From Rhipicephalus microplus (Eukaryota > Arthropoda > Arachnida > Ixodida > Ixodidae), in the NCBI RefSeq assembly GCF_043290135.1, contig NW_027464778.1, positions 236,001 through 300,000 on the forward strand: a DNA stretch of 64,000 nt. The letters are read 5' to 3'. How positions within the stretch are numbered: position 1 is the first letter of the stretch; every line of letters begins with the position of its first letter. The position numbers were made by a program, and so were the translations under genes. Positions 27,149 through 43,450 of this stretch are shown piece after piece. A model generated the notes under the pieces. It worked only from the letters and a program-made list of their open reading frames with translations. It had not been told where the DNA came from and did not search any database.

Positions 27149-30100
27149 AAAAAAAAAAAAAAAACGTTTCATCGTGTCCACTGAACATGACACACGCAAT
27201 ATTTGTCAAAACTCACAGCTGCAACAGCTCACCTGTGTGCCGCACGTAAATAAACTGCACACTTAACACTTTGCGACTACTCGTCCCCGGCGTGTGCCCC
27301 CCCCCCTCTTTTTTTTTTTTTTTTTTTTTTTCTTTTCTATGTTCTCGCTTTCTCTCTAATCACATCAATGCCTCATTTGCACGCACGAAACCCGTTTCAC
27401 GGCGTCACTTTGACGCCATCCTTGTCGCCAAACCAAGGGACTAACACACGCGGTCCGGGCACGGCCTCATGGCCGGAAATTTCTAAACAAAGCGTGCTCG
27501 CGTTGTTGTGGACGCCGGCACGTGAAATTCGGCAAAGTAACAGCACCTTTGGCTGGCTACGCGTGTCTCAAATTTTACTGTGGCAGCTCCACTACATATC
27601 GCGATACGGCAGTTTCACCGAAGCCACGCAACGCGACCGCGCTCATTTCAGCATTCACGGGGACGGCAGAGAGTGAGAGCGCACCTCCTCTCGGGCGCGC
27701 CTCTCCTCCCGTAAACACGGACTGTCAAGCGGTCCGGTCGCAGCGAAGTTTCCCCATCTCCTTGCGGGGTGGTTCAACACCTGCCCGTTTCAAGTGCACG
27801 GTTGCACTGTGAGGAACCCTGCAAGGGTCACGCAATTACAGGCAAAACAGCCCTAACTCTAAAGCGCCTTACATAGGACGAGATTGGAGCGTAAAATGCA
27901 CCACCCTTTATGCATTCTTTCTTCTTTACAGCGTTGGAAGAGTGTTCGTTCGCTGCATGTTTTACGCATGCGTACTTTCGCTTACATAATACCTTCGGAG
28001 GCTGACAACCTGTTAAGTAATCTATCAACGACTATCCGGACGGCATCAGCTGTGCAAAGAAGATTTGCAGTTGGCCTTCCAGAGCCGTCCAGAGCACACA
28101 AAGTAGGTCTACACATCGTGGCAACCAATATTTCGAAAAAAGTGAATTGCGTAGTATTATAAAGAATACAACTTTCAGAATGAGCAAAACTGCTTGGTTT
28201 GACCAAAGTACAAAGAGGTGCGATTTATACCACATCGATCCATTTATTGAATTAAAAATTACGCTGGCATTAGATAGAATATCGGAAACTCTAATTGACC
28301 GATTGAGGCTAGGCACGGCATACACAAAAACATTTGTTTTTTTTTTTTTCTTTGCACAGACACGGCAGAGCTGAAAGTCCCGAATGCGAATGCGGATTGA
28401 TAGATGAAGACGTATGTCACCTTCTCGTAGACTGTCCACATCACGAGACGCCGTCTTAAGTCCGAACAGTTGGCATTAGACCGCAGACCGTTTAACATGA
28501 AGAAACTTCTGGGTCCGTGGCCTACTCGAGTTTTACAGTCGCACGCTTTAAAAGCATCAACACGTTCTTTACAAGACAGCGGGATTGCTGATAAGTATTA
28601 AGAAATAACGAACTTTCATTTGTAACAAATGTACTTATTATGTACAGTATCACGTGACTCTCATCATGTGTGTGTTGTGAAATGAATGACGTGTCGACAA
28701 TTATGTACACACGAGCGAATGCATCTTTATACGGACCAGACGTGTGCTCTACTGTTTTGTGCTGGTGGACCGAATATTATCGAGGGACATTATATCAGAG
28801 ACTTCATTCATTGACTTTCGAACATTTACTTACCATTGTGTTCTGATATGTGCGTATAAGTGTAAGTGTGTCTTTGCATATCTCTGCCCGAGTTTTCTAC
28901 TTTCCATGCACTGCTTTGTACGTTTTGCTTCAAGATACGTGTTCAAGTTTAACTCAACGGCCAAGGAGTAGCCGGCGCCATAATGGTGCGCCGACATCTC
29001 CTTACATATCATATCAATAAGAAAAAAAGATGCGCGCCAATGCCCATCTATTGTATTCCCTTCTCACGTGCCCCAATACCAAACTGCGCGTGCCATTTCT
29101 GTGGTGCAAGTGTGTTTAAGTAGTCGCAGTTTCATCTTTCACAATCATGAGGGTTCCCATATTGAAAGTATTCCTTCCCCGAACTTGTGGCAGGGACGCA
29201 CGATGCGAAATTACAAAATGATCGCGCTTGAAAGCTTCATACAAATGCACTGTCGACCCGCCGAACATAGTCAGTAATCTAAAACAAAGCGGAAATAAAC
29301 GGTGCGTCCGCTCATTCATTTAAGGTAAGTTTCCCACCACATTCCGAATGGAACGTACCACTCATTTGTGCCTAGCACAGGCGCATTTGTTCTTTCGAAG
29401 AGAACACAGTGTTCCGCTACACCGTGTGATTATGTAAACGTCAAGCCGAGCAGTGTCGTTTGCTGGCCGGCCTGGCTATGTTTCTTTCGGCGACGCGCAA
29501 ACGGAGCACTCGGTGCGAAAACGGGAAATGCCCATACCTCGTGTCGACCGCCTTTCTTTACTGGATTTCGTACTTCTTTGTGCACTATATAAATCACCTG
29601 CGTGGTACCCCTGTCATGCGTACGCACAGTTTTGTTTTTTCCTTCACTCGGGCTGTCGATACTTTGCTTTCGGACAATAATTAGCATGCAGTCCGCCGCC
29701 ACGCTTTTCTGCTTCTACAGCTATTGTCACATGCGTCTATATATTTCTCCCCTATCTTTTCTTGCATCAATGCTTCCGCACATTTTTCACCGCGCCACGC
29801 ACTTTAAGCTACATTCACTCCTCCTACAGTCTCGAAACGGGCCTGCCCTGCGCTCTCAAGAAATAAATGCCCCAATTTCGTAAACAAATGAATGGCGTGG
29901 CAGAGAAGGAACTCTGCGCTGTCTGATGAATGTGGCTGTACCCTTCACATCGGGCGGCAGCTATCACCACCTAGCCATAATGCTGACCTAACAAACAGCT
30001 ACATTTATCTTGTTTTTTTTCTCTCTTTAAATAGTGAAGTATAGGACCGCGGTGCTTTGCAGTGAATGGTTTAGTTTTCACTCTTGCCTTGACTTTAGCC

Positions 30101-30668
30101 ACCAATAAGATAACCACCTTCTAGTTAATTCTACCCGCCTAAAGTCTATTTTGCCCTCCCCCGTCTCTAAACCCCGGTGCTTTTGAAAAACTCTGCGCCA
30201 TCATTCTAAACTATAAGGTGAAGCCCTTTACATAGCATTATCAAGTGTTCGGCAGTTTCCTTCTCTCCGCATGCACTGCATACCGTGTATACCCCTTCAT
30301 ATTTGGCCCGACATGTCGGAGTTGCTCGGGCAAGCGCTGACGCGAGTTTCCTATTCTATCATTTCCCAAGAGCTGAACACACTCGAGTTCATGTTACCTT
30401 TTTTTGAGAGAAGCGGCCACCTTCCCCCTGTTTTTTTTTTTTTTTTTAATTACCACGCTCCTGGTTTTGTTTTCCCTCCATTACCGTACTTGTGGCACTT
30501 TTCTCCGCGCACTCGGTCTTCTCTAATTTACCTGTTCAACCTCCCCGAGCACACACGTCGAGCGCGGCACACCAACGCTCCTGCTAGCGGTGTTCAACAG
30601 AGAGAAGAGGATGGATTCGGAGCCGAATCTCTCAGCACAACCCCTATGCCGACGCAGACAATTTGGGT
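27149..30668. other. H4-H2B spacer (unit 3)
   Basis: As in unit 1, with a T run expanded to about 25 nt near 27308-27331 and TATATAAA at 29586-29593. No additional gene is visible. Confidence 0.6.
28147..28601 (+). pseudogene. Fossil LINE ORF2 C-terminal fragment (unit 3)
   Basis: The same decayed fragment, broken by a T run near 28337-28350 like the unit 2 copy. Confidence 0.7.
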
Positions 30669-30684
30669 GGCTCTGAGAAGAGCC
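30669..30684 (-). terminator. Histone 3' stem-loop of H2B, unit 3
   Basis: GGCTCTTCTCAGAGCC on the minus strand. Confidence 0.96.
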
Positions 30685-30723
30685 GTTGATTTGTCGTTGC
30701 TCGCTGTGGCCCACGACGCACGC

Positions 30724-31098
30724 CTACTTGGAGCTGGTGTACTTGGTGACGGCTTTTGTACCCTCGGACACCGCGTGCTTGGCCAGCTCTCCGGGCAGCA
30801 GCAGGCGCACCGCGGTCTGGATCTCCCGGCTCGTGATGGTCGAGCGCTTGTTGTAGTGAGCAAGGCGTGACGACTCGGCGGCGATACGCTCGAAGATGTC
30901 GTTCACGAAGCTGTTCATGATGGACATGGCCTTGCTGGAGACACCAGTGTCGGGGTGCACCTGCTTCAGCACCTTATAGATGTAGATGGAGAAGCTCTCC
31001 TTCCTGCGGCGCTTCTTCTTCTTCTTGTCCGTGGCGCGCACATTCTTCTGCGCCTTGCCGGCCTTCTTGACGGCTTTGCCAGACGGTTGGGGAGGCAT
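30724..31098 (-). CDS. H2B: Histone H2B (unit 3)
   Basis: A complete 124-residue H2B with an intact divergent promoter. Its divergent partner H2A is broken in this unit, so the H2A/H2B pairing is unbalanced here. Confidence 0.99.
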   Translation of the reverse strand: MPPQPSGKAVKKAGKAQKNVRATDKKKKKRRRKESFSIYIYKVLKQVHPDTGVSSKAMSIMNSFVNDIFERIAAESSRLAHYNKRSTITSREIQTAVRLLLPGELAKHAVSEGTKAVTKYTSSK

Positions 31099-31373
31099 GA
31101 TTTCACACAACACGCACGCGAGACCAGAGTCGAATGCGCGTGTCCCCCCGTCTCGCCGCGCTTAAATATGAGCGAGGGGTGTTGACGAGATCAGCACAAC
31201 GCGCGCGCCCCATTGGTTCGCACGGCTTCTCTCTCTCACACTCTCATCCGTTCCCCGCGAGCGGCGGCGCGCGATGGTGGCAACGGAAACCATTCGAGCA
31301 CGGCTCTCATCTCAGAAGGCAGCAGCTTTCTTGTTTTCGGCAACCGGCGTCGTACCAAGCGAAAAGCAACACC
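31099..31373. promoter_or_regulatory. H2B-H2A divergent promoter (unit 3)
   Basis: Uninterrupted 275 bp with the H2B TATA (31169-31162) and CCAAT (31216-31212). The LINE A target accggcgtcgt in the H2A leader is present and unoccupied. Confidence 0.75.
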
Positions 31374-32086
<713 letters not shown>

Positions 32087-32125
32087 GCGAGCACCCCTTC
32101 CGCGCGCTCGCCGCATTCCCCAAAC

Positions 32126-32141
32126 GGTCCTTCTAAGGACC
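32126..32141 (+). terminator. Histone 3' stem-loop of H2A pseudogene, unit 3
   Basis: GGTCCTTCTAAGGACC is intact, so a transcript could still be processed although the coding region is broken. Confidence 0.95.
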
Positions 32142-33418
32142 ACCCAAACAGGTGACGCGGCCGTGTTTCGCTTCGCAGTCACGATGGCTCTGTTCGTACC
32201 CTCAAGCGTGTTTGTTTTTCTATACTTTATATATATTTCCTCGCGACATCAGTTAGCCACAAGTGCGCGACGCCAAATGCTGCAAAGAGACAACCAAATC
32301 ACGCAGCTCGGCACCGAAAAAGACAGAAAAGAGCATGTAAGCGTTGTCATTTCTCATTAAAAAAAAAAAAAAAAAAAGCTCCACACGTAACCGTCTATCC
32401 TTACGATGACACCTGAACGGGTCAGCACAGGGACAGAGTAAATTTAATACCTTTGAATAGAAAAACAAACGTAAGGTAAAAAAAAAAAAGAGAGAGAGAG
32501 AGAGAGAACCCGCCGTTAGCGCATTCCATTTGGTGCTTCTAACACAATTTATTTCGTCTATCTTGCTAGGCAGCGCAGCCACTATTACACAGAACACACA
32601 ACACAAGCGCTTAACTTCAACTAAACGTTTATTGCAAAAAAAAAAAAATTGTCCAGAATATGGCACAAAAACTTGTTCAGCTTCAAAAGAAATGAAAGGA
32701 AATGACACGCGATGATTTCGAGTGTGTTAGTGCACTCTCTATCGCGCTCACGCGGAAAGAACTGTTTTTTGGATGGGGTGATAGAGAATAACAGACAGTA
32801 ATGTGCGGGACTGGCACGTGTGCTTTTTGTTGTCTACCTTTTACTATTCTTTTTCTCTGTTCACCCCCTTTATAAACTCTGACGTTTGCAATGAAAGTTC
32901 AGTTGAAGTTAAGCGCTTGTGTTGTGAGGTCTGTGTAATAGTGGCTGCGCTTCCTAGCGAGATGGATCCTTACCAACTGGCCCGATACAATTGTTTATTT
33001 CGTCTCTCGGTAAAACTTCATCACCTCCTACGAGTGCACCCAAAAGTTGCGCCGGGGTCCAGCAGCCCAAGTCACCATGGCGTTACGCAAACAGAAGCCC
33101 TCAAAAACACCTTACAAGCGGCGGGCAAAAAGGTAAACACATAAATGAAATTGACACACCACAGGGTCGCAGCACGGCTGCTGCACACACACCGACTGAA
33201 GCTAGCCTACCTTTTCTCTGTCTACTCATAATGATACACACTTTTACCTTGAATTTGTCAAAGCTGAGCCATTTCTTCGTAATAACGACGCGCCGACGTT
33301 CCGTTCTTCCGCGCGCTAGACAACGGCAGCCACGTACGTACAAAACATGACAGCAAAAGAGGGTGCGGCCGGAGTACGTGGCCTGGAGTGGTCTCGTAGC
33401 CAAAGCAGACACGTTGGT
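32142..33418. other. H2A-H3 spacer (unit 3)
   Basis: Same layout as unit 1; the A run in the left arm edge (32636-32648) is the shortest among units 1-4. Confidence 0.55.
32560..32963. repeat. Inverted repeat in H2A-H3 spacer (unit 3)
   Basis: Opposed 76-bp arms at 32560-32635 and 32888-32963. Confidence 0.85.
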
Positions 33419-33434
33419 GGTCCTGAGAAGGACC
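33419..33434 (-). terminator. Histone 3' stem-loop of H3, unit 3
   Basis: GGTCCTTCTCAGGACC on the minus strand. Confidence 0.96.
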
Positions 33435-33481
33435 GTTTGTTGTTGCTTGCCTGTCGACCGAAGCGCAGGGAGCAGCCCAAC

Positions 33482-33997
<516 letters not shown>

Positions 33998-36139
33998 CCG
34001 AAGCGTGAGAACCCGTCCGCGTGCGAGCGCGGAAGCGTACGCCAGGATGCTGGCTGGCGCTCATTTTCGGGCAACCGTGCAGTTCGCGGCTGCAAAGAGG
34101 TACACCGAAACGAAACCACTACCGCTGTACAATACAGCCTGCTGCGCATTTCTTTCGCCTTCCAGGCAACACATCAATCGACGCTGTAGCTCGTCGCTTC
34201 CCGAAGCGGCGCGACGGAGTGCGAGACGCCACCATTCACGCCAACAGCGCGCATCGCACTAGAGCGCCTCGCATCACCGAGGGCAAATGCGCACTGCCAC
34301 GCCAAAAAAACTTGCTCCTTGCGTTGTCGCTTATTTGCGACCATTACGTAGATGGGCGAAGACGACGAGAGACCACCGGCAGTGTTGGTATATGCATACA
34401 CGTCCGCGCAACGACAAGGAGTAAAACGCAACAAAACATTCTAACACAAACACCCCGTACATCCAACTGCCACTGAGCGCGCCTACTTGCTCAATCGCAG
34501 ACAGTAACGGGACTCAATTTTATCTTCCTTTCCCTCTTAAGAATCACTCATACATACTTGCCAAACTACTAGGTGCGCTCAATGGCGGTTGGATGTACGG
34601 GGTGTTTGCGTTCGAATGTTTTGTTTCATTTTTACTCCTATTCCCTCGATATGTCGTCTCACTCTGGCTTCCCTCATGTCTCTTTCTCTACACTTTTATT
34701 CCCACCCTTTTAATCCCCCCTCACCCCCCATCCCTTGTGAGCTACCGCTGAGGTGTCGCATCCTGATGCAGACAGTTTCGGGGCTCACTTTCCTCTTCTT
34801 TTCCATCTTACACATCAGCAATCCCCCCCCCCCCCAACCTCTAAGTGCTAAATATGTGGCACAAAAAGCAGGAAATGGACTCAATGAAAGGGTGAAAAAT
34901 AATAATCATAATAGAAACGAAGATCAACACGCGCCTCAAAAAGCCCCATTCACTCCTCTTTCACATTTTCACGAGAAAATGAAGGTACACACATGGAGAA
35001 CAATTTTTGTTATAGGTAGGCTTTGCCTGAGCAGAACCACTGTCGTGCGCCTTGGTTACACATTCGACACGCCTCGTCCTGTGCGGAGGTGGGTGGGAAA
35101 CCAAGGGTGCACTTGAAAATGCAATGCTCGTGGGTTGGTGTCGCCATCTGACGGCAGGCTCACGCGAGCGCGCCTTGCTTTCGAATTTCCCGCGCTCGAA
35201 CCTCTCGCGTTTACATCATGGGCTAGTCCCCCCCCCCCCCTCTCGCGTGGGCGGCGAAGCCAGCCTCCCTAGAGTGACCACCTCTGCCGGCGAAATGGAA
35301 ACACTTGTTGCGTAGCTGTCCGTCCAAGTAAAGCTTTCACAACTGCAGTGTTCGCAGCACCAGTACAGTACATGAGTGCCACTTCTATCAAGTGCAGCTT
35401 CCCTCAGCACGCTGCATGGGCAGCGCTTATTGTGTACTTGCTTCTGACTTGCGCAGAAATTCTGTTTAAACATCCCCTTCCACTTTTCTTTCTTTTTTTT
35501 GTATTTTGCAGCTCGGCAGCGCCAGGTGTGAAAAAAAAAAAACAAACAAAAATTATTAGGCGTGACAATGTACACAATGTGTTATTGAATGGGGCACTTC
35601 TGAGTGCACAGCGGGCGCGGTAAACACGACCAACCTGTCACAATCAATTTTTTCATTTGTAAGTACACATCCCTTCTTCGTCTGGGTGCCCCACGGTAGA
35701 ACATAGTGCGTTTTTATTTATTTTGACACAACGTGACGCGATCGTGTAGTGGGCATTCCAAAGAAAAAAGCGAGTTCGTGCTTCCTGAGCATAGTCGTGT
35801 CTCCAAGAATGCAGTGACCAGGGTAGAACGCTGCGCTCGGCTTCTTCCTTCGCGCGATAAGGTAACTAGGCGACGTTCGCTTGACGGGCCCGTTTTAGCA
35901 GCTTGGCTTGCAGGAAGGAGAGGAAGAACTCGCAGATGCGGCGATTGATTCGTGCATGCAGACCCAGGAGAAAGACGACGACGCGAACGAAATGCGGTGA
36001 ACGTGACAAGTACCCAGCGCGATCAAGCTACTACTACACGAGGTGCTGCTCACCTGAGCGATGACGCAATGATATTGCAAAGAGGGACGGACGGGTATGG
36101 CGAACCGCTGGGATCACACTGCCGAAGCATCAAGTGGGT
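33998..36139. other. H3-H4 spacer (units 3/4)
   Basis: No gene is seen. Poly-C tracts are shorter here (near 34823-34835 and 35228-35240), showing homopolymer length drift between units. Confidence 0.6.
34418..34638. repeat. Inverted repeat in H3-H4 spacer (unit 3)
   Basis: Arms of 69 bp at 34418-34486 and 34570-34638. Confidence 0.8.
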
Positions 36140-36155
36140 AGCCCTGAAGAGGGCT
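36140..36155 (-). terminator. Histone 3' stem-loop of H4, unit 4
   Basis: AGCCCTCTTCAGGGCT on the minus strand. Confidence 0.95.
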
Positions 36156-36198
36156 GTTGTGTTCTCGTTGGCTGGCTGCAGGCGACGCCGCTGGCTTC

Positions 36199-36726
<528 letters not shown>

Positions 36727-36846
36727 CTACAAGATTGAATATACACGGCAAACATGCTTTCGTTTGTTTGTTTGTTTTTAATTCTTTTCTCGTTACTGTT
36801 GCTAAGTTTCTTGCCCATTCATTCACGCACCCTTCACTGCTGCAAA

Positions 36847-36957
36847 ATGGCGTATCAGTCGTATCAGCTGCCCCAGCGGCAAGGAGACATCAAACCGAGT
36901 AAGCGACAATTCATGTACGCGTACGTACAAGCCCAGCGGATACAACGCGTTCGCTAA
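36847..36957 (+). pseudogene. Frameshifted small ORF divergent from H4 (unit 4)
   Basis: The 36-codon truncated form with the downstream AATAAA preserved. Confidence 0.3.
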
Positions 36958-39900
36958 AAAACGTTTCATCGTGTCCACTGAACATGACACACGCAATATT
37001 TGTCAAAACTCACAGCTGCAACAGCTCACCTGTGTGCCGCACGTAAATAAACTGCACACTTAACACTTTGCGACTACTCGTCCCCGGCGTGTGCCCCCCC
37101 CCCCTCTTTTTTTTTTTCTTTTCTATGTTCTCGCTTTCTCTCTAATCACATCAATGCCTCATTTGCACGCACGAAACCCGTTTCACGGCGTCACTTTGAC
37201 GCCATCCTTGTCGCCAAACCAAGGGACTAACACACGCGGTCCGGGCACGGCCTCATGGCCGGAAATTTCTAAACAAAGCGTGCTCGCGTTGTTGTGGACG
37301 CCGGCACGTGAAATTCGGCAAAGTAACAGCACCTTTGGCTGGCTACGCGTGTCTCAAATTTTACTGTGGCAGCTCCACTACATATCGCGATACGGCAGTT
37401 TCACCGAAGCCACGCAACGCGACCGCGCTCATTTCAGCATTCACGGGGACGGCAGAGAGTGAGAGCGCACCTCCTCTCGGGCGCGCCTCTCCTCCCGTAA
37501 ACACGGACTGTCAAGCGGTCCGGTCGCAGCGAAGTTTCCCCATCTCCTTGCGGGGTGGTTCAACACCTGCCCGTTTCAAGTGCACGGTTGCACTGTGAGG
37601 AACCCTGCAAGGGTCACGCAATTACAGGCAAAACAGCCCTAACTCTAAAGCGCCTTACATAGGACGAGATTGGAGCGTAAAATGCACCACCCTTTATGCA
37701 TTCTTTCTTCTTTACAGCGTTGGAAGAGTGTTCGTTCGCTGCATGTTTTACGCATGCGTACTTTCGCTTACATAATACCTTCGGAGGCTGACAACCTGTT
37801 AAGTAATCTATCAACGACTATCCGGACGGCATCAGCTGTGCAAAGAAGATTTGCAGTTGGCCTTCCAGAGCCGTCCAGAGCACACAAAGTAGGTCTACAC
37901 ATTGTGGCAACCAATATTTCGAAAAAAGTGAATTGCGTAGTATTATAAAGAATACAACTTTCAGAATGAGCAAAACTGCTTGGTTTGACCAAAGTACAAA
38001 GAGGTGCGATTTATACCACATCGATCCATTTATTGAATTAAAAATTACGCTGGCATTAGATAGAATATCGGAAACTCTAATTGACCGATTGAGGCTAGGC
38101 ACGGCATACACAAAAACATTTGTTCTTTTTTTTCTTTGCACAGACACGGCAGAGCTGAAAGTCCCGAATGCGAATGCGGATTGATAGATGAAGACGTATG
38201 TCACCTTCTCGTAGACTGTCCACATCACGAGACGCCGTCTTAAGTCCGAACAGTTGGCATTAGACCGCAGACCGTTTAACATGAAGAAACTTCTGGGTCC
38301 GTGGCCTACTCGAGTTTTACAGTCGCACGCTTTAAAAGCATCAACACGTTCTTTACAAGACAGCGGGATTGCTGATAAGTATTAAGAAATAACGAACTTT
38401 CATTTGTAACAAATGTACTTATTATGTACAGTATCACGTGACTCTCATCATGTGTGTGTTGTGAAATGAATGACGTGTCGACAATTATGTACACACGAGC
38501 GAATGCATCTTTATACGGACCAGACGTGTGCTCTACTGTTTTGTGCTGGTGGACCGAATATTATCGAGGGACATTATATCAGAGACTTCATTCATTGACT
38601 TTCGAACATTTACTTACCATTGTGTTCTGATATGTGCGTATAAGTGTAAGTGTGTCTTTGCATATCTCTGCCCGAGTTTTCTACTTTCCATGCACTGCTT
38701 TGTACGTTTTGCTTCAAGATACGTGTTCAAGTTTAACTCAACGGCCAAGGAGTAGCCGGCGCCATAATGGTGCGCCGACATCTCCTTACATATCATATCA
38801 ATAAGAAAAAAAGATGCGCGCCAATGCCCATCTATTGTATTCCCTTCTCACGTGCCCCAATACCAAACTGCGCGTGCCATTTCTGTGGTGCAAGTGTGTT
38901 TAAGTAGTCGCAGTTTCATCTTTCACAATCATGAGGGTTCCCATATTGAAAGTATTCCTTCCCCGAACTTGTGGCAGGGACGCACGATGCGAAATTACAA
39001 AATGATCGCGCTTGAAAGCTTCATACAAATGCACTGTCGACCCGCCGAACATAGTCAGTAATCTAAAACAAAGCGGAAATAAACGGTGCGTCCGCTCATT
39101 CATTTAAGGTAAGTTTCCCACCACATTCCGAATGGAACGTACCACTCATTTGTGCCTAGCACAGGCGCATTTGTTCTTTCGAAGAGAACACAGTGTTCCG
39201 CTACACCGTGTGATTATGTAAACGTCAAGCCGAGCAGTGTCGTTTGCTGGCCGGCCTGGCTATGTTTCTTTCGGCGACGCGCAAACGGAGCACTCGGTGC
39301 GAAAACGGGAAATGCCCATACCTCGTGTCGACCGCCTTTCTTTACTGGATTTCGTACTTCTTTGTGCACTATATAAATCACCTGCGTGGTACCCCTGTCA
39401 TGCGTACGCACAGTTTTGTTTTTTCCTTCACTCGGGCTGTCGATACTTTGCTTTCGGACAATAATTAGCATGCAGTCCGCCGCCACGCTTTTCTGCTTCT
39501 ACAGCTATTGTCACATGCGTCTATATATTTCTCCCCTATCTTTTCTTGCATCAATGCTTCCGCACATTTTTCACCGCGCCACGCACTTTAAGCTACATTC
39601 ACTCCTCCTACAGTCTCGAAACGGGCCTGCCCTGCGCTCTCAAGAAATAAATGCCCCAATTTCGTAAACAAATGAATGGCGTGGCAGAGAAGGAACTCTG
39701 CGCTGTCTGATGAATGTGGCTGTACCCTTCACATCGGGCGGCAGCTATCACCACCTAGCCATAATGCTGACCTAACAAACAGCTACATTTATCTTCTTTT
39801 TTTCTCTCTTTAAATAGTGAAGTATAGGACCGCGGTGCTTTGCAGTGAATGGTTTAGTTTTCACTCTTGCCTTGACTTTAGCCACCAATAAGATAACCAC

Positions 39901-40453
39901 CTTCTAGTTAATTCTACCCGCCTAAAGTCTATTTTGCCCTCCCCCGTCTCTAAACCCCGGTGCTTTTGAAAAACTCTGCGCCATCATTCTAAACTATAAG
40001 GTGAAGCCCTTTACATAGCATTATCAAGTGTTCGGCAGTTTCCTTCTCTCCGCATGCACTGCATACCGTGTATACCCCTTCATATTTGGCCCGACATGTC
40101 GGAGTTGCTCGGGCAAGCGCTGACGCGAGTTTCCTATTCTATCATTTCCCAAGAGCTGAACACACTCGAGTTCATGTTACCTTTTTTTGAGAGAAGCGGC
40201 CACCTTCCCCCTGTTTTTTTTTTTTTTTTTTTAATTACCACGCTCCTGGTTTTGTTTTCCCTCCATTACCGTACTTGTGGCACTTTTCTCCGCGCACTCG
40301 GTCTTCTCTAATTTACCTGTTCAACCTCCCCGAGCACACACGTCGAGCGCGGCACACCAACGCTCCTGCTAGCGGTGTTCAACAGAGAGAAGAGGATGGA
40401 TTCGGAGCCGAATCTCTCAGCACAACCCCTATGCCGACGCAGACAATTTGGGT
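36958..40453. other. H4-H2B spacer (unit 4)
   Basis: As in unit 1, with TATATAAA at 39370-39377 and AATAAA about 275 bp further on; the T run near 40215-40232 is slightly longer. Confidence 0.6.
37933..38385 (+). pseudogene. Fossil LINE ORF2 C-terminal fragment (unit 4)
   Basis: The same remnant; here the T run is broken by a C (near 38124), leaving a third reading-frame arrangement. Confidence 0.7.
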
Positions 40454-40469
40454 GGCTCTGAGAAGAGCC
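40454..40469 (-). terminator. Histone 3' stem-loop of H2B, unit 4
   Basis: GGCTCTTCTCAGAGCC on the minus strand. Confidence 0.96.
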
Positions 40470-40508
40470 GTTGATTTGTCGTTGCTCGCTGTGGCCCACG
40501 ACGCACGC

Positions 40509-40883
40509 CTACTTGGAGCTGGTGTACTTGGTGACGGCTTTTGTACCCTCGGACACCGCGTGCTTGGCCAGCTCTCCGGGCAGCAGCAGGCGCACCGCGG
40601 TCTGGATCTCCCGGCTCGTGATGGTCGAGCGCTTGTTGTAGTGAGCAAGGCGTGACGACTCGGCGGCGATACGCTCGAAGATGTCGTTCACGAAGCTGTT
40701 CATGATGGACATGGCCTTGCTGGAGACACCAGTGTCGGGGTGCACCTGCTTCAGCACCTTATAGATGTAGATGGAGAAGCTCTCCTTCCTGCGGCGCTTC
40801 TTCTTCTTCTTGTCCGTGGCGCGCACATTCTTCTGCGCCTTGCCGGCCTTCTTGACGGCTTTGCCAGACGGTTGGGGAGGCAT
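40509..40883 (-). CDS. H2B: Histone H2B (unit 4)
   Basis: A complete 124-residue H2B with intact promoter and stem-loop. Confidence 0.99.
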   Translation of the reverse strand: MPPQPSGKAVKKAGKAQKNVRATDKKKKKRRRKESFSIYIYKVLKQVHPDTGVSSKAMSIMNSFVNDIFERIAAESSRLAHYNKRSTITSREIQTAVRLLLPGELAKHAVSEGTKAVTKYTSSK

Positions 40884-41533
<650 letters not shown>

Positions 41534-41572
41534 GCGAGCACCCCTTCCGCGCGCTCGCCGCATTCCCCAAAC

Positions 41573-41588
41573 GGTCCTTCTAAGGACC
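41573..41588 (+). terminator. Histone 3' stem-loop of H2A, unit 4
   Basis: GGTCCTTCTAAGGACC, 40 nt past the stop. Confidence 0.96.
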
Positions 41589-42871
41589 ACCCAAACAGGT
41601 GACGCGGCCGTGTTTCGCTTCGCAGTCACGATGGCTCTGTTCGTACCCTCAAGCGTGTTTGTTTTTCTATACTTTATATATATTTCCTCGCGACATCAGT
41701 TAGCCACAAGTGCGCGACGCCAAATGCTGCAAAGAGACAACCAAATCACGCAGCTCGGCACCGAAAAAGACAGAAAAGAGCATGTAAGCGTTGTCATTTC
41801 TCATTAAAAAAAAAAAAAAAAAAAGCTCCACACGTAACCGTCTATCCTTACGATGACACCTGAACGGGTCAGCACAGGGACAGAGTAAATTTAATACCTT
41901 TGAATAGAAAAACAAACGTAAGGTAAAAAAAAAAAGAGAGAGAGAGAGAGAGAACCCGCCGTTAGCGCATTCCATTTGGTGCTTCTAACACAATTTATTT
42001 CGTCTATCTTGCTAGGCAGCGCAGCCACTATTACACAGAACACACAACACAAGCGCTTAACTTCAACTAAACGTTTATTGCAAAAAAAAAAAATAAAAAA
42101 ATTGTCCAGAATATGGCACAAAAACTTGTTCAGCTTCAAAAGAAATGAAAGGAAATGACACGCGATGATTTCGAGTGTGTTAGTGCACTCTCTATCGCGC
42201 TCACGCGGAAAGAACTGTTTTTTGGATGGGGTGATAGAGAATAACAGACAGTAATGTGCGGGACTGGCACGTGTGCTTTTTGTTGTCTACCTTTTACTAT
42301 TCTTTTTCTCTGTTCACCCCCTTTATAAACTCTGACGTTTGCAATGAAAGTTCAGTTGAAGTTAAGCGCTTGTGTTGTGAGGTCTGTGTAATAGTGGCTG
42401 CGCTTCCTAGCGAGATGGATCCTTACCAACTGGCCCGATACAATTGTTTATTTCGTCTCTCGGTAAAACTTCATCACCTCCTACGAGTGCACCCAAAAGT
42501 TGCGCCGGGGTCCAGCAGCCCAAGTCACCATGGCGTTACGCAAACAGAAGCCCTCAAAAACACCTTACAAGCGGCGGGCAAAAAGGTAAACACATAAATG
42601 AAATTGACACACCACAGGGTCGCAGCACGGCTGCTGCACACACACCGACTGAAGCTAGCCTACCTTTTCTCTGTCTACTCATAATGATACACACTTTTAC
42701 CTTGAATTTGTCAAAGCTGAGCCATTTCTTCGTAATAACGACGCGCCGACGTTCCGTTCTTCCGCGCGCTAGACAACGGCAGCCACGTACGTACAAAACA
42801 TGACAGCAAAAGAGGGTGCGGCCGGAGTACGTGGCCTGGAGTGGTCTCGTAGCCAAAGCAGACACGTTGGT
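41589..42871. other. H2A-H3 spacer (unit 4)
   Basis: Same layout as unit 1; the left-arm A run is interrupted by a T near 42094. Confidence 0.55.
42006..42416. repeat. Inverted repeat in H2A-H3 spacer (unit 4)
   Basis: Opposed 76-bp arms at 42006-42081 and 42341-42416. Confidence 0.85.
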
Positions 42872-42887
42872 GGTCCTGAGAAGGACC
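42872..42887 (-). terminator. Histone 3' stem-loop of H3, unit 4
   Basis: GGTCCTTCTCAGGACC on the minus strand. Confidence 0.96.
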
Positions 42888-42934
42888 GTTTGTTGTTGCT
42901 TGCCTGTCGACCGAAGCGCAGGGAGCAGCCCAAC

Positions 42935-43450
<516 letters not shown>
